From Bradyrhizobium sp. 1 (GTDB taxonomy: Bacteria > Pseudomonadota > Alphaproteobacteria > Rhizobiales > Xanthobacteraceae): a stretch of DNA of 64,000 nucleotides. The notes beneath the pieces are model-generated. The model had not been told where the DNA came from. It worked only from the letters and a program-made list of their open reading frames with translations, and made no database searches. The stretch spans positions 1-64,000 of the forward strand of contig NZ_JADPJH010000028.1 in the NCBI RefSeq assembly GCF_023073315.1, written 5' to 3'. Position numbers and translations under genes: made by a program. Positions 50,757 through 59,542 of the stretch are shown in pieces (within the stretch, counting starts at the first letter, position 1; each line of letters opens with the position of its first letter).

Positions 50757-51814
50757 GAGATCACACCGAGCTTGCTCCGCCGCGGCTCGAAGCGCAGCGC
50801 AACTTCCTGCCCGGTCTCGATCGACTCGTAGAGGGCGGAGATCAGTTCGAGGCTCTTGCGGCCTTGCAGGCCGTCGACCAGCGCGGCGCGCTGATGCAGC
50901 AGGCAGTCGACGACGTGTTGATAATAGGCCTGGTGGCCGAAGCCGTAGACGTTGGGCGGATTGACCGAGAACTTCTCGATGACGACCTTGTCGCTCGGCA
51001 ACTCGTCGACGAAATTCCAGTGCCTGATCTGGTTGACCGCAAAGCCCGCGATCTCAACCGTGCCCTTCTCGCCGAGGATCGAAAGGGAGCCTTCGAGGTC
51101 CTTCGGCCGCACCGCCGTGGTCGCCTCGATGATACCGAGCGCGCCGTTGCGGAATTTCAGCGTCGCAACCGCAGTGTCTTCGGTCTCGACCTTCACCAGG
51201 GCCGTCGTTGCCCTCGCATGCACGCTCACCACGTCCCCGAAGAACCACTCCAGCATGTCGATGTGGTGGCTGGCCTGATTCGTCAGCACGCCGCCGTCAT
51301 AGGCCCAGGTGCCGCGCCAGGCGTCCTGATCGTAATAGGACTGGTCCCGGCACCAGCGCACCCGCACGGTGCCGAGGACGAGCCGGCCAAACCTGCCGGC
51401 GTCCAGCGCCTCGCGCGCCTTGACCACCGGAACGTTGAAGCGATTTTGCTTGACGACGAACAGCTTCACGCCGGCTTCGTCGCACGCGCGGATCATGTCG
51501 TCGGCGTCCTGCAACCGCAGCGCCATCGGCTTCTCGACAACGACGTGCTTGCCGGCGCGCGCGCACGCGATCGCGTGCTGCGGATGCATGCCGCTGGGCG
51601 TCAGGACGGCGACCGCGTCGACGTCCTTGCGTGCGAGCATATCGTCGAGATTATCGTGGGCCGGGACGCCATACTTTGCCGCGAACGCATCGGCGCGAGG
51701 TTTGACGTTGTCACAAACGGCGACGAGGCTGGCCCGCTCGATGTGATTGCCAGCGAGCAGATCCGCATGGCGTTTCGCGATGCGCCCGCAGCCCAGCAAG
51801 CCAAATCTGATCAT
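50753..51814 (-). CDS. Gfo/Idh/MocA-family sugar-nucleotide oxidoreductase (WbpB-like)
   Basis: A 353-residue NAD-dependent oxidoreductase. GLLGCGRIAKRHADLL binds NAD, and the catalytic Lys is in VVEKPMALR; GVLTNQASHHIDMLEW is a family motif. WbpB-like enzymes oxidise C3 of UDP-GlcNAcA before transamination. The ATG at 51814 has GGAAGGGCGG-like bases upstream; longer frames are not supported. It leads the wbpB-wbpD-wbpE-like set. Confidence 0.87.
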   Translation of the reverse strand: MIRFGLLGCGRIAKRHADLLAGNHIERASLVAVCDNVKPRADAFAAKYGVPAHDNLDDMLARKDVDAVAVLTPSGMHPQHAIACARAGKHVVVEKPMALRLQDADDMIRACDEAGVKLFVVKQNRFNVPVVKAREALDAGRFGRLVLGTVRVRWCRDQSYYDQDAWRGTWAYDGGVLTNQASHHIDMLEWFFGDVVSVHARATTALVKVETEDTAVATLKFRNGALGIIEATTAVRPKDLEGSLSILGEKGTVEIAGFAVNQIRHWNFVDELPSDKVVIEKFSVNPPNVYGFGHQAYYQHVVDCLLHQRAALVDGLQGRKSLELISALYESIETGQEVALRFEPRRSKLGVIS

Positions 51815-52027
51815 CCGCCCTTCCTCTTGGTAGTCCCTTGCCGGATCGGTTGATTGCGCGTTCCAGGGCGCGGACATCAAAGCGTATATTCGAAAAATTC
51901 GTTGCCGATCAAGACAATATTGCCCACGTGGCACCTGTGACACCCCAGGGACTGGCAAGTTTTTGTTCCTGCATCCGTTTTTCGTGATACTAGGCACACA
52001 ACGCAACCTGCTCACGCTCGCCCACCA
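51815..52027. other. Divergent intergenic region
   Basis: About 213 bp between the WbpB-like gene and the first Wzy-like gene, with visibly lower GC. Two promoters must lie here. No palindrome or terminator was recognised. Confidence 0.4.
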
Positions 52028-53356
52028 ATGAACGCCGTTCCCGACGTCGCCGCAGCCCAATCGCCTGCGCGCGATCGATACAGGTTGGGTCTCGCAATCC
52101 TCTGTCACATCGTGACGAGCTGCGTGTCCCTGATCTTCGTCGTCGAGTACTATCGCCGGCTGTTGCCTTTGGCTCCGAACGGCCTCCATCTCATCGTCAC
52201 TGCCGCTATTGGGGTGATCCCCTTTGCCCTCTGCGCGATCGTCTTCGCACTGAGACGCTTCAGTTTCGGCTTTGCCGTCGGCTTCTATTTCTACACGCTC
52301 ATTCTCGGCTACCTCTGGCTGGTCGCGTTTTCGACCTTTCCCTACGACCATCGAACCGCGGCGATTTCCGCGTTCGCCTCGGGAATTGCCTTTCTCGTCC
52401 CGGCACTGTTCGTCGGCTCTTCCCTTCCCCGGCTTTTTACGTTGACTGCAAAACAGCTCGACGCCCTCCTCGCCGCCATTGTCGTCTTGTCGATCGTCGT
52501 CCTGGTGATCGGCATGACGTTCCAGTTTCAACCCGCCCGCCCCGCGGACATGTACAAGTTCCGCAACGAGATCGATCTGCCCAGGTCGCTTCAATACGCG
52601 ATCGGCATCGTCTCGGGCGCGTTGCTTCCTTTCGCCTATGCCAGCTTCATCCAGCTCAGGCGATACGTGCTGGCGGTGATCTGCCTGGCGCTGCTCGTCC
52701 TGTTTTATCCCGTAACCCTCACGAAGGTCGCGCTGCTGGCGCCGAGCTGGCTGCTGTTTCTTACACTTTTGTCGATCTATTTCGAATCCCGGATGGCCAT
52801 CATTCTCTCCCTGCTTCTGCCAATCCTGGCGGGCGTGCTGATTGCCGTGCTCTATCGCTATGATTTGGTCCCGGACCGGGTCTTCGTCTATTTTGGAACC
52901 GTCAATTTTAGGATGATCGCGATGCCTTCGAGCGCGCTCGATTTCTACAATGACTTCTTCTCGTCCCATGAACTGACCCATTTCTGCCAGATCACGCCGC
53001 TCAAGCTGGTCATGTCCTGCCCGTACAAGGATCAGCTCTCGGTCTTCATGGCCGACAGCTATCACCTCGGCTATTTCAACGCTTCGCTGTTTGCCACCGA
53101 AGGCATCGCCTCGGTCGGCACGGTGCTTGCCCCCGTTTCGGCTGCCGTTTGCGGCCTCATCATCAGCCTGGGCAATCGCGCCTCGGCGGGTCTCTCCGGA
53201 CGGTTCATTCTTCTGTCCAGCGGACTGCTGCTACAGATTTTGATCAACGTTCCGCTCACGGTCGCGCTCGTGACGCACGGCACCCTGGTCCTGTTCCTGC
53301 TTTGGTACATTGCCCCAAGGGAGCTCTTGGGAGATCAACGCTCCGGTGAGCCCTAG
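52028..53356 (+). CDS. Wzy-like polytopic membrane protein, copy 1
   Basis: A 442-residue protein with about eleven membrane segments. It shares long blocks with its neighbour at 53366: FGTVNFRMIAMPS, DFYNDFFSSHELTHFCQI, and NASLFATEGIASVGT. The last is like the C-terminal loop of O-antigen polymerases of the oligosaccharide-repeat-unit type, so a Wzy role is the best guess. It has an HExxH sequence: His314 and His318 flank Glu315, with Cys320 after. I do not recognise a named family. It starts the plus-strand part of the polysaccharide locus. Confidence 0.72.
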   Translation: MNAVPDVAAAQSPARDRYRLGLAILCHIVTSCVSLIFVVEYYRRLLPLAPNGLHLIVTAAIGVIPFALCAIVFALRRFSFGFAVGFYFYTLILGYLWLVAFSTFPYDHRTAAISAFASGIAFLVPALFVGSSLPRLFTLTAKQLDALLAAIVVLSIVVLVIGMTFQFQPARPADMYKFRNEIDLPRSLQYAIGIVSGALLPFAYASFIQLRRYVLAVICLALLVLFYPVTLTKVALLAPSWLLFLTLLSIYFESRMAIILSLLLPILAGVLIAVLYRYDLVPDRVFVYFGTVNFRMIAMPSSALDFYNDFFSSHELTHFCQITPLKLVMSCPYKDQLSVFMADSYHLGYFNASLFATEGIASVGTVLAPVSAAVCGLIISLGNRASAGLSGRFILLSSGLLLQILINVPLTVALVTHGTLVLFLLWYIAPRELLGDQRSGEP

Positions 53357-53365
53357 GGCAGCACG

Positions 53366-54673
53366 ATGCAGATGCCCAGCTATTCCGGTAAACTGAACGG
53401 CGGCCTGCTCTCATTCCTGATCGGATATGCAGTGGTTTGTTGCATATCGCTGACGATCGTCATCCACCTGTATGGCTACCTGCAGATCTTCGCATTCGAG
53501 TGGCCCTCGATCGTCTCGGCGGCGCTGATCGTGCTCTCACCCATCGCGCTGTCGATCATATTCGCCTGCGCTCCCTTCAGTTTCGGATACCTCACGAGCT
53601 TCTATCTCTACACGATCGTGCTCGGGTATCTCTGGCTCATCCCGTTCTCGCTGTTCAGCTACGACCATAGGGCGACCGGACTGTTCGCATTGGCTTCGTT
53701 TGCCGGCTTCCTGATCCCGGCCATGCTGATCGACAGGCCGGCGAAGCCTCCAATCAGCTTCACGCCGAAGGTCATGAACAGGCTCCTGGCCGCAATCGTG
53801 ACCATTGCGATCGTCACGCTCGCCGCCGGCATGTACTACAACTTCAAACTGGTGGGGCTTGCCGATATCTACCAGTTCCGCGACCAGCTCGATTTTCCGG
53901 TCCCGCTCAGATACGCGATCGGAATTACGCTTGGCGCTCTGCTGCCTTTTGCATTCGCCTGCTTTGTCGAGCGGGGAGCAAATATTCCGGCTTGCGCGAC
54001 GCTGCTCCTGATCCTGAGCTTCTATCCGATCACCCTGACCAAGACGACGATGTTCGCTCCTTTCTGGCTCGCGTTCCTGTGGCTTCTGACGAGCCACATG
54101 GAGGCAAGGCGCGTCGTGATCCTGTCGCTGCTGATACCGCTCCTCGTGGGCGTGCTCGTGGCGCTGCTGTACTATGCCGGCGTGGTATCGCTGGCTCATC
54201 TCATCGACTATTTCGGGTCCGTCAACTTCCGGATGATCGCGTTTCCATCGATTTCGCTCGACGTCTACAACGACTTCTTCTCGCGGCATGAAGTCACGCA
54301 CTTCTGTCAGATCTCGCTGATCAGATCGTACATCGGCTGCCCCTATGCCGAGCAGCTTCCGGCCATCCTCGCCCGGAACTATCCGGTCGGGAATATCAAT
54401 GCGTCCCTGCTCGCCACCGAGGGAATAGCCTCGGTCAGCACGGCCTGGACGCCGCTGAGCGCGCTCCTGTCTGGCCTTATCCTGTCGCTAGGCAATTGCA
54501 CGTCGAACAGGCTGCCACCGAGATTCGTGATCCTGTCGAGCGGCGTGCTGGTGCAGACCCTGCTCAATGTCCCGCTCTCGATTCTGTTGATCACGAACGG
54601 CGCGGCAGCGATCTTCCTCCTGTGGTACATCACCCCAAGCCCGTGGCTCACTCAGGTCGGCGGCAAGGCGTGA
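53366..54673 (+). CDS. Wzy-like polytopic membrane protein, copy 2
   Basis: A 435-residue tandem paralogue of the previous gene, nine bases downstream. Shared blocks: GFLIPAMLI, YAIGITLGALLPFAFA, FGSVNFRMIAFPS, DVYNDFFSRHEVTHFCQI and NASLLATEGIASVST. The HExxH pattern (HEVTH) and following cysteines are conserved. About eleven membrane segments. The tandem pair could be a duplicated polymerase, or two subunits of one machine. Start ATG 53366. Confidence 0.72.
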   Translation: MQMPSYSGKLNGGLLSFLIGYAVVCCISLTIVIHLYGYLQIFAFEWPSIVSAALIVLSPIALSIIFACAPFSFGYLTSFYLYTIVLGYLWLIPFSLFSYDHRATGLFALASFAGFLIPAMLIDRPAKPPISFTPKVMNRLLAAIVTIAIVTLAAGMYYNFKLVGLADIYQFRDQLDFPVPLRYAIGITLGALLPFAFACFVERGANIPACATLLLILSFYPITLTKTTMFAPFWLAFLWLLTSHMEARRVVILSLLIPLLVGVLVALLYYAGVVSLAHLIDYFGSVNFRMIAFPSISLDVYNDFFSRHEVTHFCQISLIRSYIGCPYAEQLPAILARNYPVGNINASLLATEGIASVSTAWTPLSALLSGLILSLGNCTSNRLPPRFVILSSGVLVQTLLNVPLSILLITNGAAAIFLLWYITPSPWLTQVGGKA

Positions 54674-54689
54674 CTAAGGACCAGGCTTC

Positions 54690-55877
54690 ATGCGCGTGCT
54701 CATCCTGAACGGAGACTATCCCCGCTTTCTGAAATGGCTCTATGCCGGCAACCCTGATCTGACCACGGCCTCCTACGCGGACCAGATGGCGGCGCGCAAC
54801 GCGAGCCTGTTTGGCGTCGCCAATTTCTATTCCAGCAACTTCAGGGCACAGGGACACGAAGCCGCGGAGATTCACGTCAACAACGTATGGCTTCAATCGG
54901 CCTGGTCCCGCGAACACGGCATGGCGTTCGACATGTCGCAGGAGGTTGCCGGCAGCAGGAAGGACCGCTTGCCGGGATGGCTGCAACGCGCCGTCGCGCC
55001 GCTCAAGCCGATGCTCAGGCCGCTTGCGAGAACCGTCGGCCTCAGCCCGCGTCTCAGCGAACAGCTCCAGCAGATTCTCGTCGCACAAATCGAGGAATTC
55101 AGGCCGGATCTCATCCTCAATCAGGACGTCTTTTACGTCACGACCAAATTGATCGAGCGCTTCAGGGGGATGGGCGTGTCGACGATCCTCGGACAGGTCG
55201 GCATCGAGCCGTCGCGCGGAGAGAATTGGCGTGTGTACGACCTCATGCTGTCCCAATTGCCGCGGGTCGTCCAGGCCTTCCGCGCCGCGGGCGTGGCGGC
55301 GGAAGTCAGTCACCTCGCGTTCGAGCCGGTGATCCTCGACAGACTGCCTCCAGGAGCTGTGCAGGACGTCGACGTCTCCTTCGTCGGCTCGGTCTCGGAA
55401 GACCATCGCGAGCGCATTGCGCTATTGGAGTTCATCGCCGAGCGCTTCGACCTGAAGCTCTGGGGAAACATCCCGAGTTCCCTTCCCGCATCGTCCCCGC
55501 TCTGGCGCTGCTTCCAGGGCGAGGTCTGGGGCACCGAGATGTATCAGGTGCTGAGACGGTCCCGCATCACGCTGAACTCGCACATCGACATTGCGGGCGA
55601 AGAGGCCGGCAACATGCGCCTGTTCGAGGCGACGGGCATCGGGACCTTCCTGCTGACGGACTACAAGCGGAACCTGGATGCGCTCTTCGAGGCGCCCCGG
55701 GACGTCGAGGTCTGGCGAACGCCCGAGGACTGCGCCGCATCGATCGAGCGATATCTGGGCGATGACGGCGCCCGCCTTGCGATCGCCGCAACGGGGCAGC
55801 AGACGACACTTTCGCGACACAACTTCAACCTGCGCGTCCGGGAGATCCTCGACCACGTCGAGCGCCTCAAGCGGTAG
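54690..55877 (+). CDS. CgeB-like glycosyltransferase
   Basis: A 395-residue glycosyltransferase of the CgeB/Glyco_trans_1_2 type. The N-terminal domain has RVLILNGDYPRFLKWLYAG; the C-terminal has VDVSFVGSVSEDHRERIALLEFI, then RITLNSHIDIAGEEAGNMRLFEATGIGTFLLTDYK at the donor site. It lies 16 bases after the second Wzy-like gene and is co-directional. It probably adds one sugar of the repeat unit. Confidence 0.8.
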   Translation: MRVLILNGDYPRFLKWLYAGNPDLTTASYADQMAARNASLFGVANFYSSNFRAQGHEAAEIHVNNVWLQSAWSREHGMAFDMSQEVAGSRKDRLPGWLQRAVAPLKPMLRPLARTVGLSPRLSEQLQQILVAQIEEFRPDLILNQDVFYVTTKLIERFRGMGVSTILGQVGIEPSRGENWRVYDLMLSQLPRVVQAFRAAGVAAEVSHLAFEPVILDRLPPGAVQDVDVSFVGSVSEDHRERIALLEFIAERFDLKLWGNIPSSLPASSPLWRCFQGEVWGTEMYQVLRRSRITLNSHIDIAGEEAGNMRLFEATGIGTFLLTDYKRNLDALFEAPRDVEVWRTPEDCAASIERYLGDDGARLAIAATGQQTTLSRHNFNLRVREILDHVERLKR

Positions 55878-55984
55878 CTTTTGGCAGTTTGGCGGCGGCC
55901 TTGACGGCACCACCGAAAATGGCCAGAGTCACCCCGGACTGCCGCTAACATGCTGCAATTTCTCACATTTTAGGATAAACTCGG

Positions 55985-56431
55985 GTGGACAGCATCGAAC
56001 ACTGCCGATTCGATGGTCAGTTGTACGCGATCATCGTGCGGGCTTCTTTCCGTCAGCCTGGCATCACGTTCTTTTCGCCGCCGGAGCTGTCGCAGCAGCT
56101 TGCTTTCATGAGCCACCCCGAGGGCAAGAGCATCGCGCCGCATCGCCACAACAAGGTGACGCGCGAGGTGCATTTCACCCAGGAAGTCCTGCTGATCCAG
56201 AAGGGCAAGCTTCAGGTCGACTTCTACACCGAGGCGGAAAGCTATCTGGAGAGCCGCGTGCTCGGCCCGGGCGACATCATCCTGCTCTGCAGCGGCGCCC
56301 ACGGCTTCCACGTGCTGGAGCCGCTCGAGATGTTCGAGATCAAGCAAGGTCCCTATGCCGGGGAAAACGACAAGACCCGCTTCGACGAAGTGGCGGCATC
56401 GGAAATTCAGATCAAGGGTCCGGTCTCGTGA
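55985..56431 (+). CDS. Cupin-domain protein
   Basis: A 148-residue cupin: the metal-site residues are in APHRHNKVTREVHFTQEVLLI and the second motif in PGDIILLCSGAHGFHVLE. Cupins like this in O-antigen loci include sugar-nucleotide isomerases and epimerases (FdtA/WxcM-like). The start is GTG 55985. Its stop overlaps the start of the aminotransferase (GTGA), so they are coupled. Confidence 0.72.
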   Translation: MDSIEHCRFDGQLYAIIVRASFRQPGITFFSPPELSQQLAFMSHPEGKSIAPHRHNKVTREVHFTQEVLLIQKGKLQVDFYTEAESYLESRVLGPGDIILLCSGAHGFHVLEPLEMFEIKQGPYAGENDKTRFDEVAASEIQIKGPVS

Positions 56432-57549
56432 GCCAGGATTTCATTCCGGTCAACACCCCGCTGCTCGACGGCAACGAAGCCGCCTATCTGGCGGAATGCG
56501 TCCGGACCGGATGGATCTCGTCTGAAGGCCCTTTCATCAAGCGCTTCGAACAGGGGATGGCCGAGACCGCGGGACGGCGCCACGGCGTCGCCGTGACCAA
56601 CGGCTCGGTGGCGCTCGACATCGCCGTGCACGCGCTGGGCCTAGAGCCGGGCAGCGAGGTCATCATCCCGACCTTCACCATCATCAGCTGCGCCGCGGCC
56701 GTGGTCCGCGCGGGCCTGGTTCCGGTAGGCGTCGACTGCGATCCTGCGACCTGGAACATGACGATCGAAGGCGTGGAAGCCGCGCTCACGCCGCGAACGC
56801 GCGCGATCATGCTCGTCCACATCTACGGCCTGCCGGTCGATCTCGCACCGATCCTCGATCTTGCCCGCAAGCACGACCTGAAGGTGATCGAGGATGCGGC
56901 CGAGATGCACGGCCAGACTTACCGGGGCGCGCCGTGCGGCAGCTTCGGCGACGTCTCGACATTCAGCTTCTATCCGAACAAGCACGTCACGACCGGCGAA
57001 GGCGGCATGATCCTAACGGACGATGACGCGCTGGCGGAACGTCTTGCGAGCCTGCGCAATCTCTGTTTCCTTCCGCAGCAGCGTTTCATCCACGAGGAGC
57101 TCGGCTGGAACGCGCGCATGACCAATCTGCAGGCCGCACTCGGCGTCGCGCAGATCGAACGCCTGCCCCGCACCGTCGGGATCAAGCACCGGATCGGCCG
57201 GCTCTACGACGAACATCTCGAAGGCGTCGCCGGCATCCGCCGCCCCGTCCCCCGCACCAACTACGCCGATAACATCTACTGGGTCTACGGCATCGTGCTC
57301 GACGACGACGTTCCGTTCGACGCCAAGGAGGCGATGCAGCGCCTGGCGAAGAAGGGCATCGGCACCAGGCCGTTCTTCTGGTGCATGCACGAACAGCCCG
57401 TACTGCGGCGGATGGGATACATGCTGGATGAGTCCCACCCGCACGGCGAGCGCATCGCTCGCCGCGGCTTCTACCTGCCGAGTGGACTTGCATTGACCGA
57501 AGCGGAGATCGCGCGCTCGGCGCAGGCTCTCAAGGAGATTCTGGCGTGA
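56428..57549 (+). CDS. DegT-family aminotransferase, perosamine-synthase-like
   Basis: A 373-residue PLP aminotransferase. The start IPVNTPLLDGNEAAYLAECVRTGWISSEGPFI, then TNGSVALDIAVHAL, MLVHIYGLPVDLAPILDLA, VIEDAAEMHGQTYRG and the PLP lysine in FYPNKHVTTGEGGMI follow Caulobacter Per (GDP-perosamine synthase) closely. With gmd in the same locus, GDP-4-keto-6-deoxymannose is a likely substrate. Alternatives are other 4-keto-6-deoxy sugars. The GTG at 56428 overlaps the cupin stop by four bases. Confidence 0.82.
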   Translation: MSQDFIPVNTPLLDGNEAAYLAECVRTGWISSEGPFIKRFEQGMAETAGRRHGVAVTNGSVALDIAVHALGLEPGSEVIIPTFTIISCAAAVVRAGLVPVGVDCDPATWNMTIEGVEAALTPRTRAIMLVHIYGLPVDLAPILDLARKHDLKVIEDAAEMHGQTYRGAPCGSFGDVSTFSFYPNKHVTTGEGGMILTDDDALAERLASLRNLCFLPQQRFIHEELGWNARMTNLQAALGVAQIERLPRTVGIKHRIGRLYDEHLEGVAGIRRPVPRTNYADNIYWVYGIVLDDDVPFDAKEAMQRLAKKGIGTRPFFWCMHEQPVLRRMGYMLDESHPHGERIARRGFYLPSGLALTEAEIARSAQALKEILA

Positions 57550-58313
57550 CGGTGTTCGCGGAATACGCGCCTTGGTACGATCTCTTGTATGAAGACAAGA
57601 GCTACGCCTCGGAGGTGGATTTCGTGGAGACGCGCCTGCGCGAGCACGGCGTCGCACCGGGCAAGGTGCTCGACCTTGGCTGCGGCACCGGGCTGCATGC
57701 GATCGAATTCGCCCGGCGCGGCTGGAGCGTCGCGGGCATCGATCTCAGCCACGAGATGATCGCACGTGCCAAGTCCCGAGCCGAGCAGGCGGGGCTTGGC
57801 ATTCCTTTCCGTCAGGGCAACGCCTGCGAGACCGGTCCGGAGCATGGCTTCGACGCCGTGGTGTCGCTGTTCCACGTGGCGAGCTACCAGAACGACCGCG
57901 CAAGGCTCGAGCAGCTGTTCAGGACCGCTCATGCGGCGTTGAAGCCGGGCGGCGTGTTCTTCTTCGACTATTGGTACGGCGGCGCAGTGCTCGCACAGGG
58001 CGTCGAGACACGCGTCAAGATCATCGAACGCAAGCCGCTGCGTCTCACCCGGATCGCTCAATCGGATCATGACGAAGTGAATGCGACCGTTCTCGTGAAC
58101 TACACGTTGTTCTGCGAGGACACGGATCGCGCAACCATCCGTCGCGTCGATGAGACGCATCGGATGCGATACTGGTTCCCGTTCGAGATCAACGCCTCGC
58201 TCAAGGCCTGCGGCTTTGAACCTCTCGGCGACTATGCGTGGCTGTCCAGTGACGCGCCGGGCTCGAAGGCGTGGGCCGCCTATTCGGTCGCGAGAAAGAG
58301 CGCCGCGTCGTGA
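57546..58313 (+). CDS. Class I SAM-dependent methyltransferase
   Basis: A 255-residue methyltransferase. SAM-binding motif I is VLDLGCGTGLHAIEFARRG; AGIDLSHEMI and LKPGGVFFFDYWYGG follow. Near-N-terminal EYAPWYDLLYEDKSY is common in sugar O- or N-methyltransferases of polysaccharide loci. The GTG at 57546 overlaps the aminotransferase stop by four bases; its own stop overlaps the next gene. Confidence 0.83.
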   Translation: MTVFAEYAPWYDLLYEDKSYASEVDFVETRLREHGVAPGKVLDLGCGTGLHAIEFARRGWSVAGIDLSHEMIARAKSRAEQAGLGIPFRQGNACETGPEHGFDAVVSLFHVASYQNDRARLEQLFRTAHAALKPGGVFFFDYWYGGAVLAQGVETRVKIIERKPLRLTRIAQSDHDEVNATVLVNYTLFCEDTDRATIRRVDETHRMRYWFPFEINASLKACGFEPLGDYAWLSSDAPGSKAWAAYSVARKSAAS

Positions 58314-59518
58314 GACCGTTGCGCCTGGCGGTGATGCTGGAACAGGCCGTCGAGGTCGGCGGCGGATTCCAGCAGCCGCTAAACGACGTACTTTGGTTGC
58401 GCGACTGGGCCGCGAAGTCCAACAACGAAGTGCTGGTGTACTCACCCTATGAAAAGTCGCTGGAAATCCTGAAGCAGTTCGGGATCGAGGCCCGGCTGCT
58501 GAAGTTCAGCGTGCTGGACTACATATTCCTGTTCCTCAAATATTGCCGGCCGTTCGATCTCGCCCAGATCGCCTGGCGGCTGAAATCGCCATTCGAACGC
58601 GCCCTCGTCCGCGACGGCATCGATATCGTGCATTTCACCTCGACATCGAAACGGCATCTGTTGCTCTATCAACTTCCATTCATCATCACGATCTTCGACG
58701 GCTGTCATCGCGATGCGCCGGAATTTCCCGAGGTTCGCGCATTCGGCGAGTTCGAGCGCCGCGAGATTCTGTTCGGCCTCGCGAGCGTGAAGGCGGCTCT
58801 GGTGATCGTCAACGCGGAGGAGTTGACCGAGGATCTGTGCCGGCGCTACGGCATGGAGCGGGAACGCGCGGTCTGCATCCCGTTCTCGCCCTCGACCTAC
58901 ATTGATCAATCCGCCGCTGACGATGCGGCCGATGCGGTGATCCTCGGCAAGCACCGCCTCGAGCCGGGCTATCTGTTCTATCCGGCGCAGTTCTGGCCGC
59001 ACAAGAATCACATCACCCTGCTGGAAGCGCTCGCCCTGCTGCGCGAGCAGGGCATCGTCGAACGGCTCGTGCTGTGCGGATCCGATCGGGGCGGCCGTGA
59101 GAACATCGACAGGGCCATCACCCATTATGGTCTCACCGAGCAGGTCTCCATCATCGGCTTCGTCGATTCGTCCGAGCTCGGCGCACTCTATCGCGGTGCA
59201 TCGGCGCTGGTGATGCCGACCTATTTCGGGCCGACCAATCTGCCGCCGCTCGAAGCCTGGGCGGTCGGAACACCGGTGATCTACCCCGAGGCGTTCAAGG
59301 CGCAGGCGGGTGATGCCGCCATTCTGTTCGACTACGACGATCCGCGATCGCTGGCCGACGCGATCCTCGAGCTCCGGACCGATGGTATCAGGGACAGGCT
59401 TCGTATCGCGGGTCAGCGAAGGCTACAGCAGTTCGTCGAAGCGACCGCGGTGGGGCGCGAGCAGTTCGCACGGCTGATGGAGCGGCTGAAGCATCGCCTG
59501 GCGCTGGCACGACACTGA
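58310..59518 (+). CDS. GT4-family glycosyltransferase
   Basis: A 402-residue GT-B transferase. LAVMLEQAVEVGGGFQQPL near the N-terminus, LFYPAQFWPHKNHITLLEAL at the domain junction, and ALVMPTYFGPTNLPPLEAWAVGTPVI at the donor site with the EX7E-like glutamates. The start GTG 58310 overlaps the methyltransferase stop (GTGA). It is last in the coupled chain 55985-59518. Confidence 0.85.
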   Translation: MRPLRLAVMLEQAVEVGGGFQQPLNDVLWLRDWAAKSNNEVLVYSPYEKSLEILKQFGIEARLLKFSVLDYIFLFLKYCRPFDLAQIAWRLKSPFERALVRDGIDIVHFTSTSKRHLLLYQLPFIITIFDGCHRDAPEFPEVRAFGEFERREILFGLASVKAALVIVNAEELTEDLCRRYGMERERAVCIPFSPSTYIDQSAADDAADAVILGKHRLEPGYLFYPAQFWPHKNHITLLEALALLREQGIVERLVLCGSDRGGRENIDRAITHYGLTEQVSIIGFVDSSELGALYRGASALVMPTYFGPTNLPPLEAWAVGTPVIYPEAFKAQAGDAAILFDYDDPRSLADAILELRTDGIRDRLRIAGQRRLQQFVEATAVGREQFARLMERLKHRLALARH

Positions 59519-59534
59519 GCCACCGTACGGTGGC
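59519..59534. other. Perfect palindrome between convergent genes
   Basis: GCCACCGTACGGTGGC is a perfect 16-bp palindrome directly after the glycosyltransferase stop and before the flippase stop. No T-run follows. It could form a short cruciform or a weak bidirectional 3' structure. Confidence 0.4.
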
Positions 59535-59542
59535 CCGCCGCG

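Noticed and set aside
51870..51960. Sigma-54 promoter before the Wzy-like genes
   Set aside because: A TGGCAC hexamer is present but no TGC element at the correct spacing follows.
51815..53065. N-terminal extension of the WbpB-like gene on the minus strand
   Set aside because: It overlaps the first Wzy-like gene and has no homology; the family start is at 51814.
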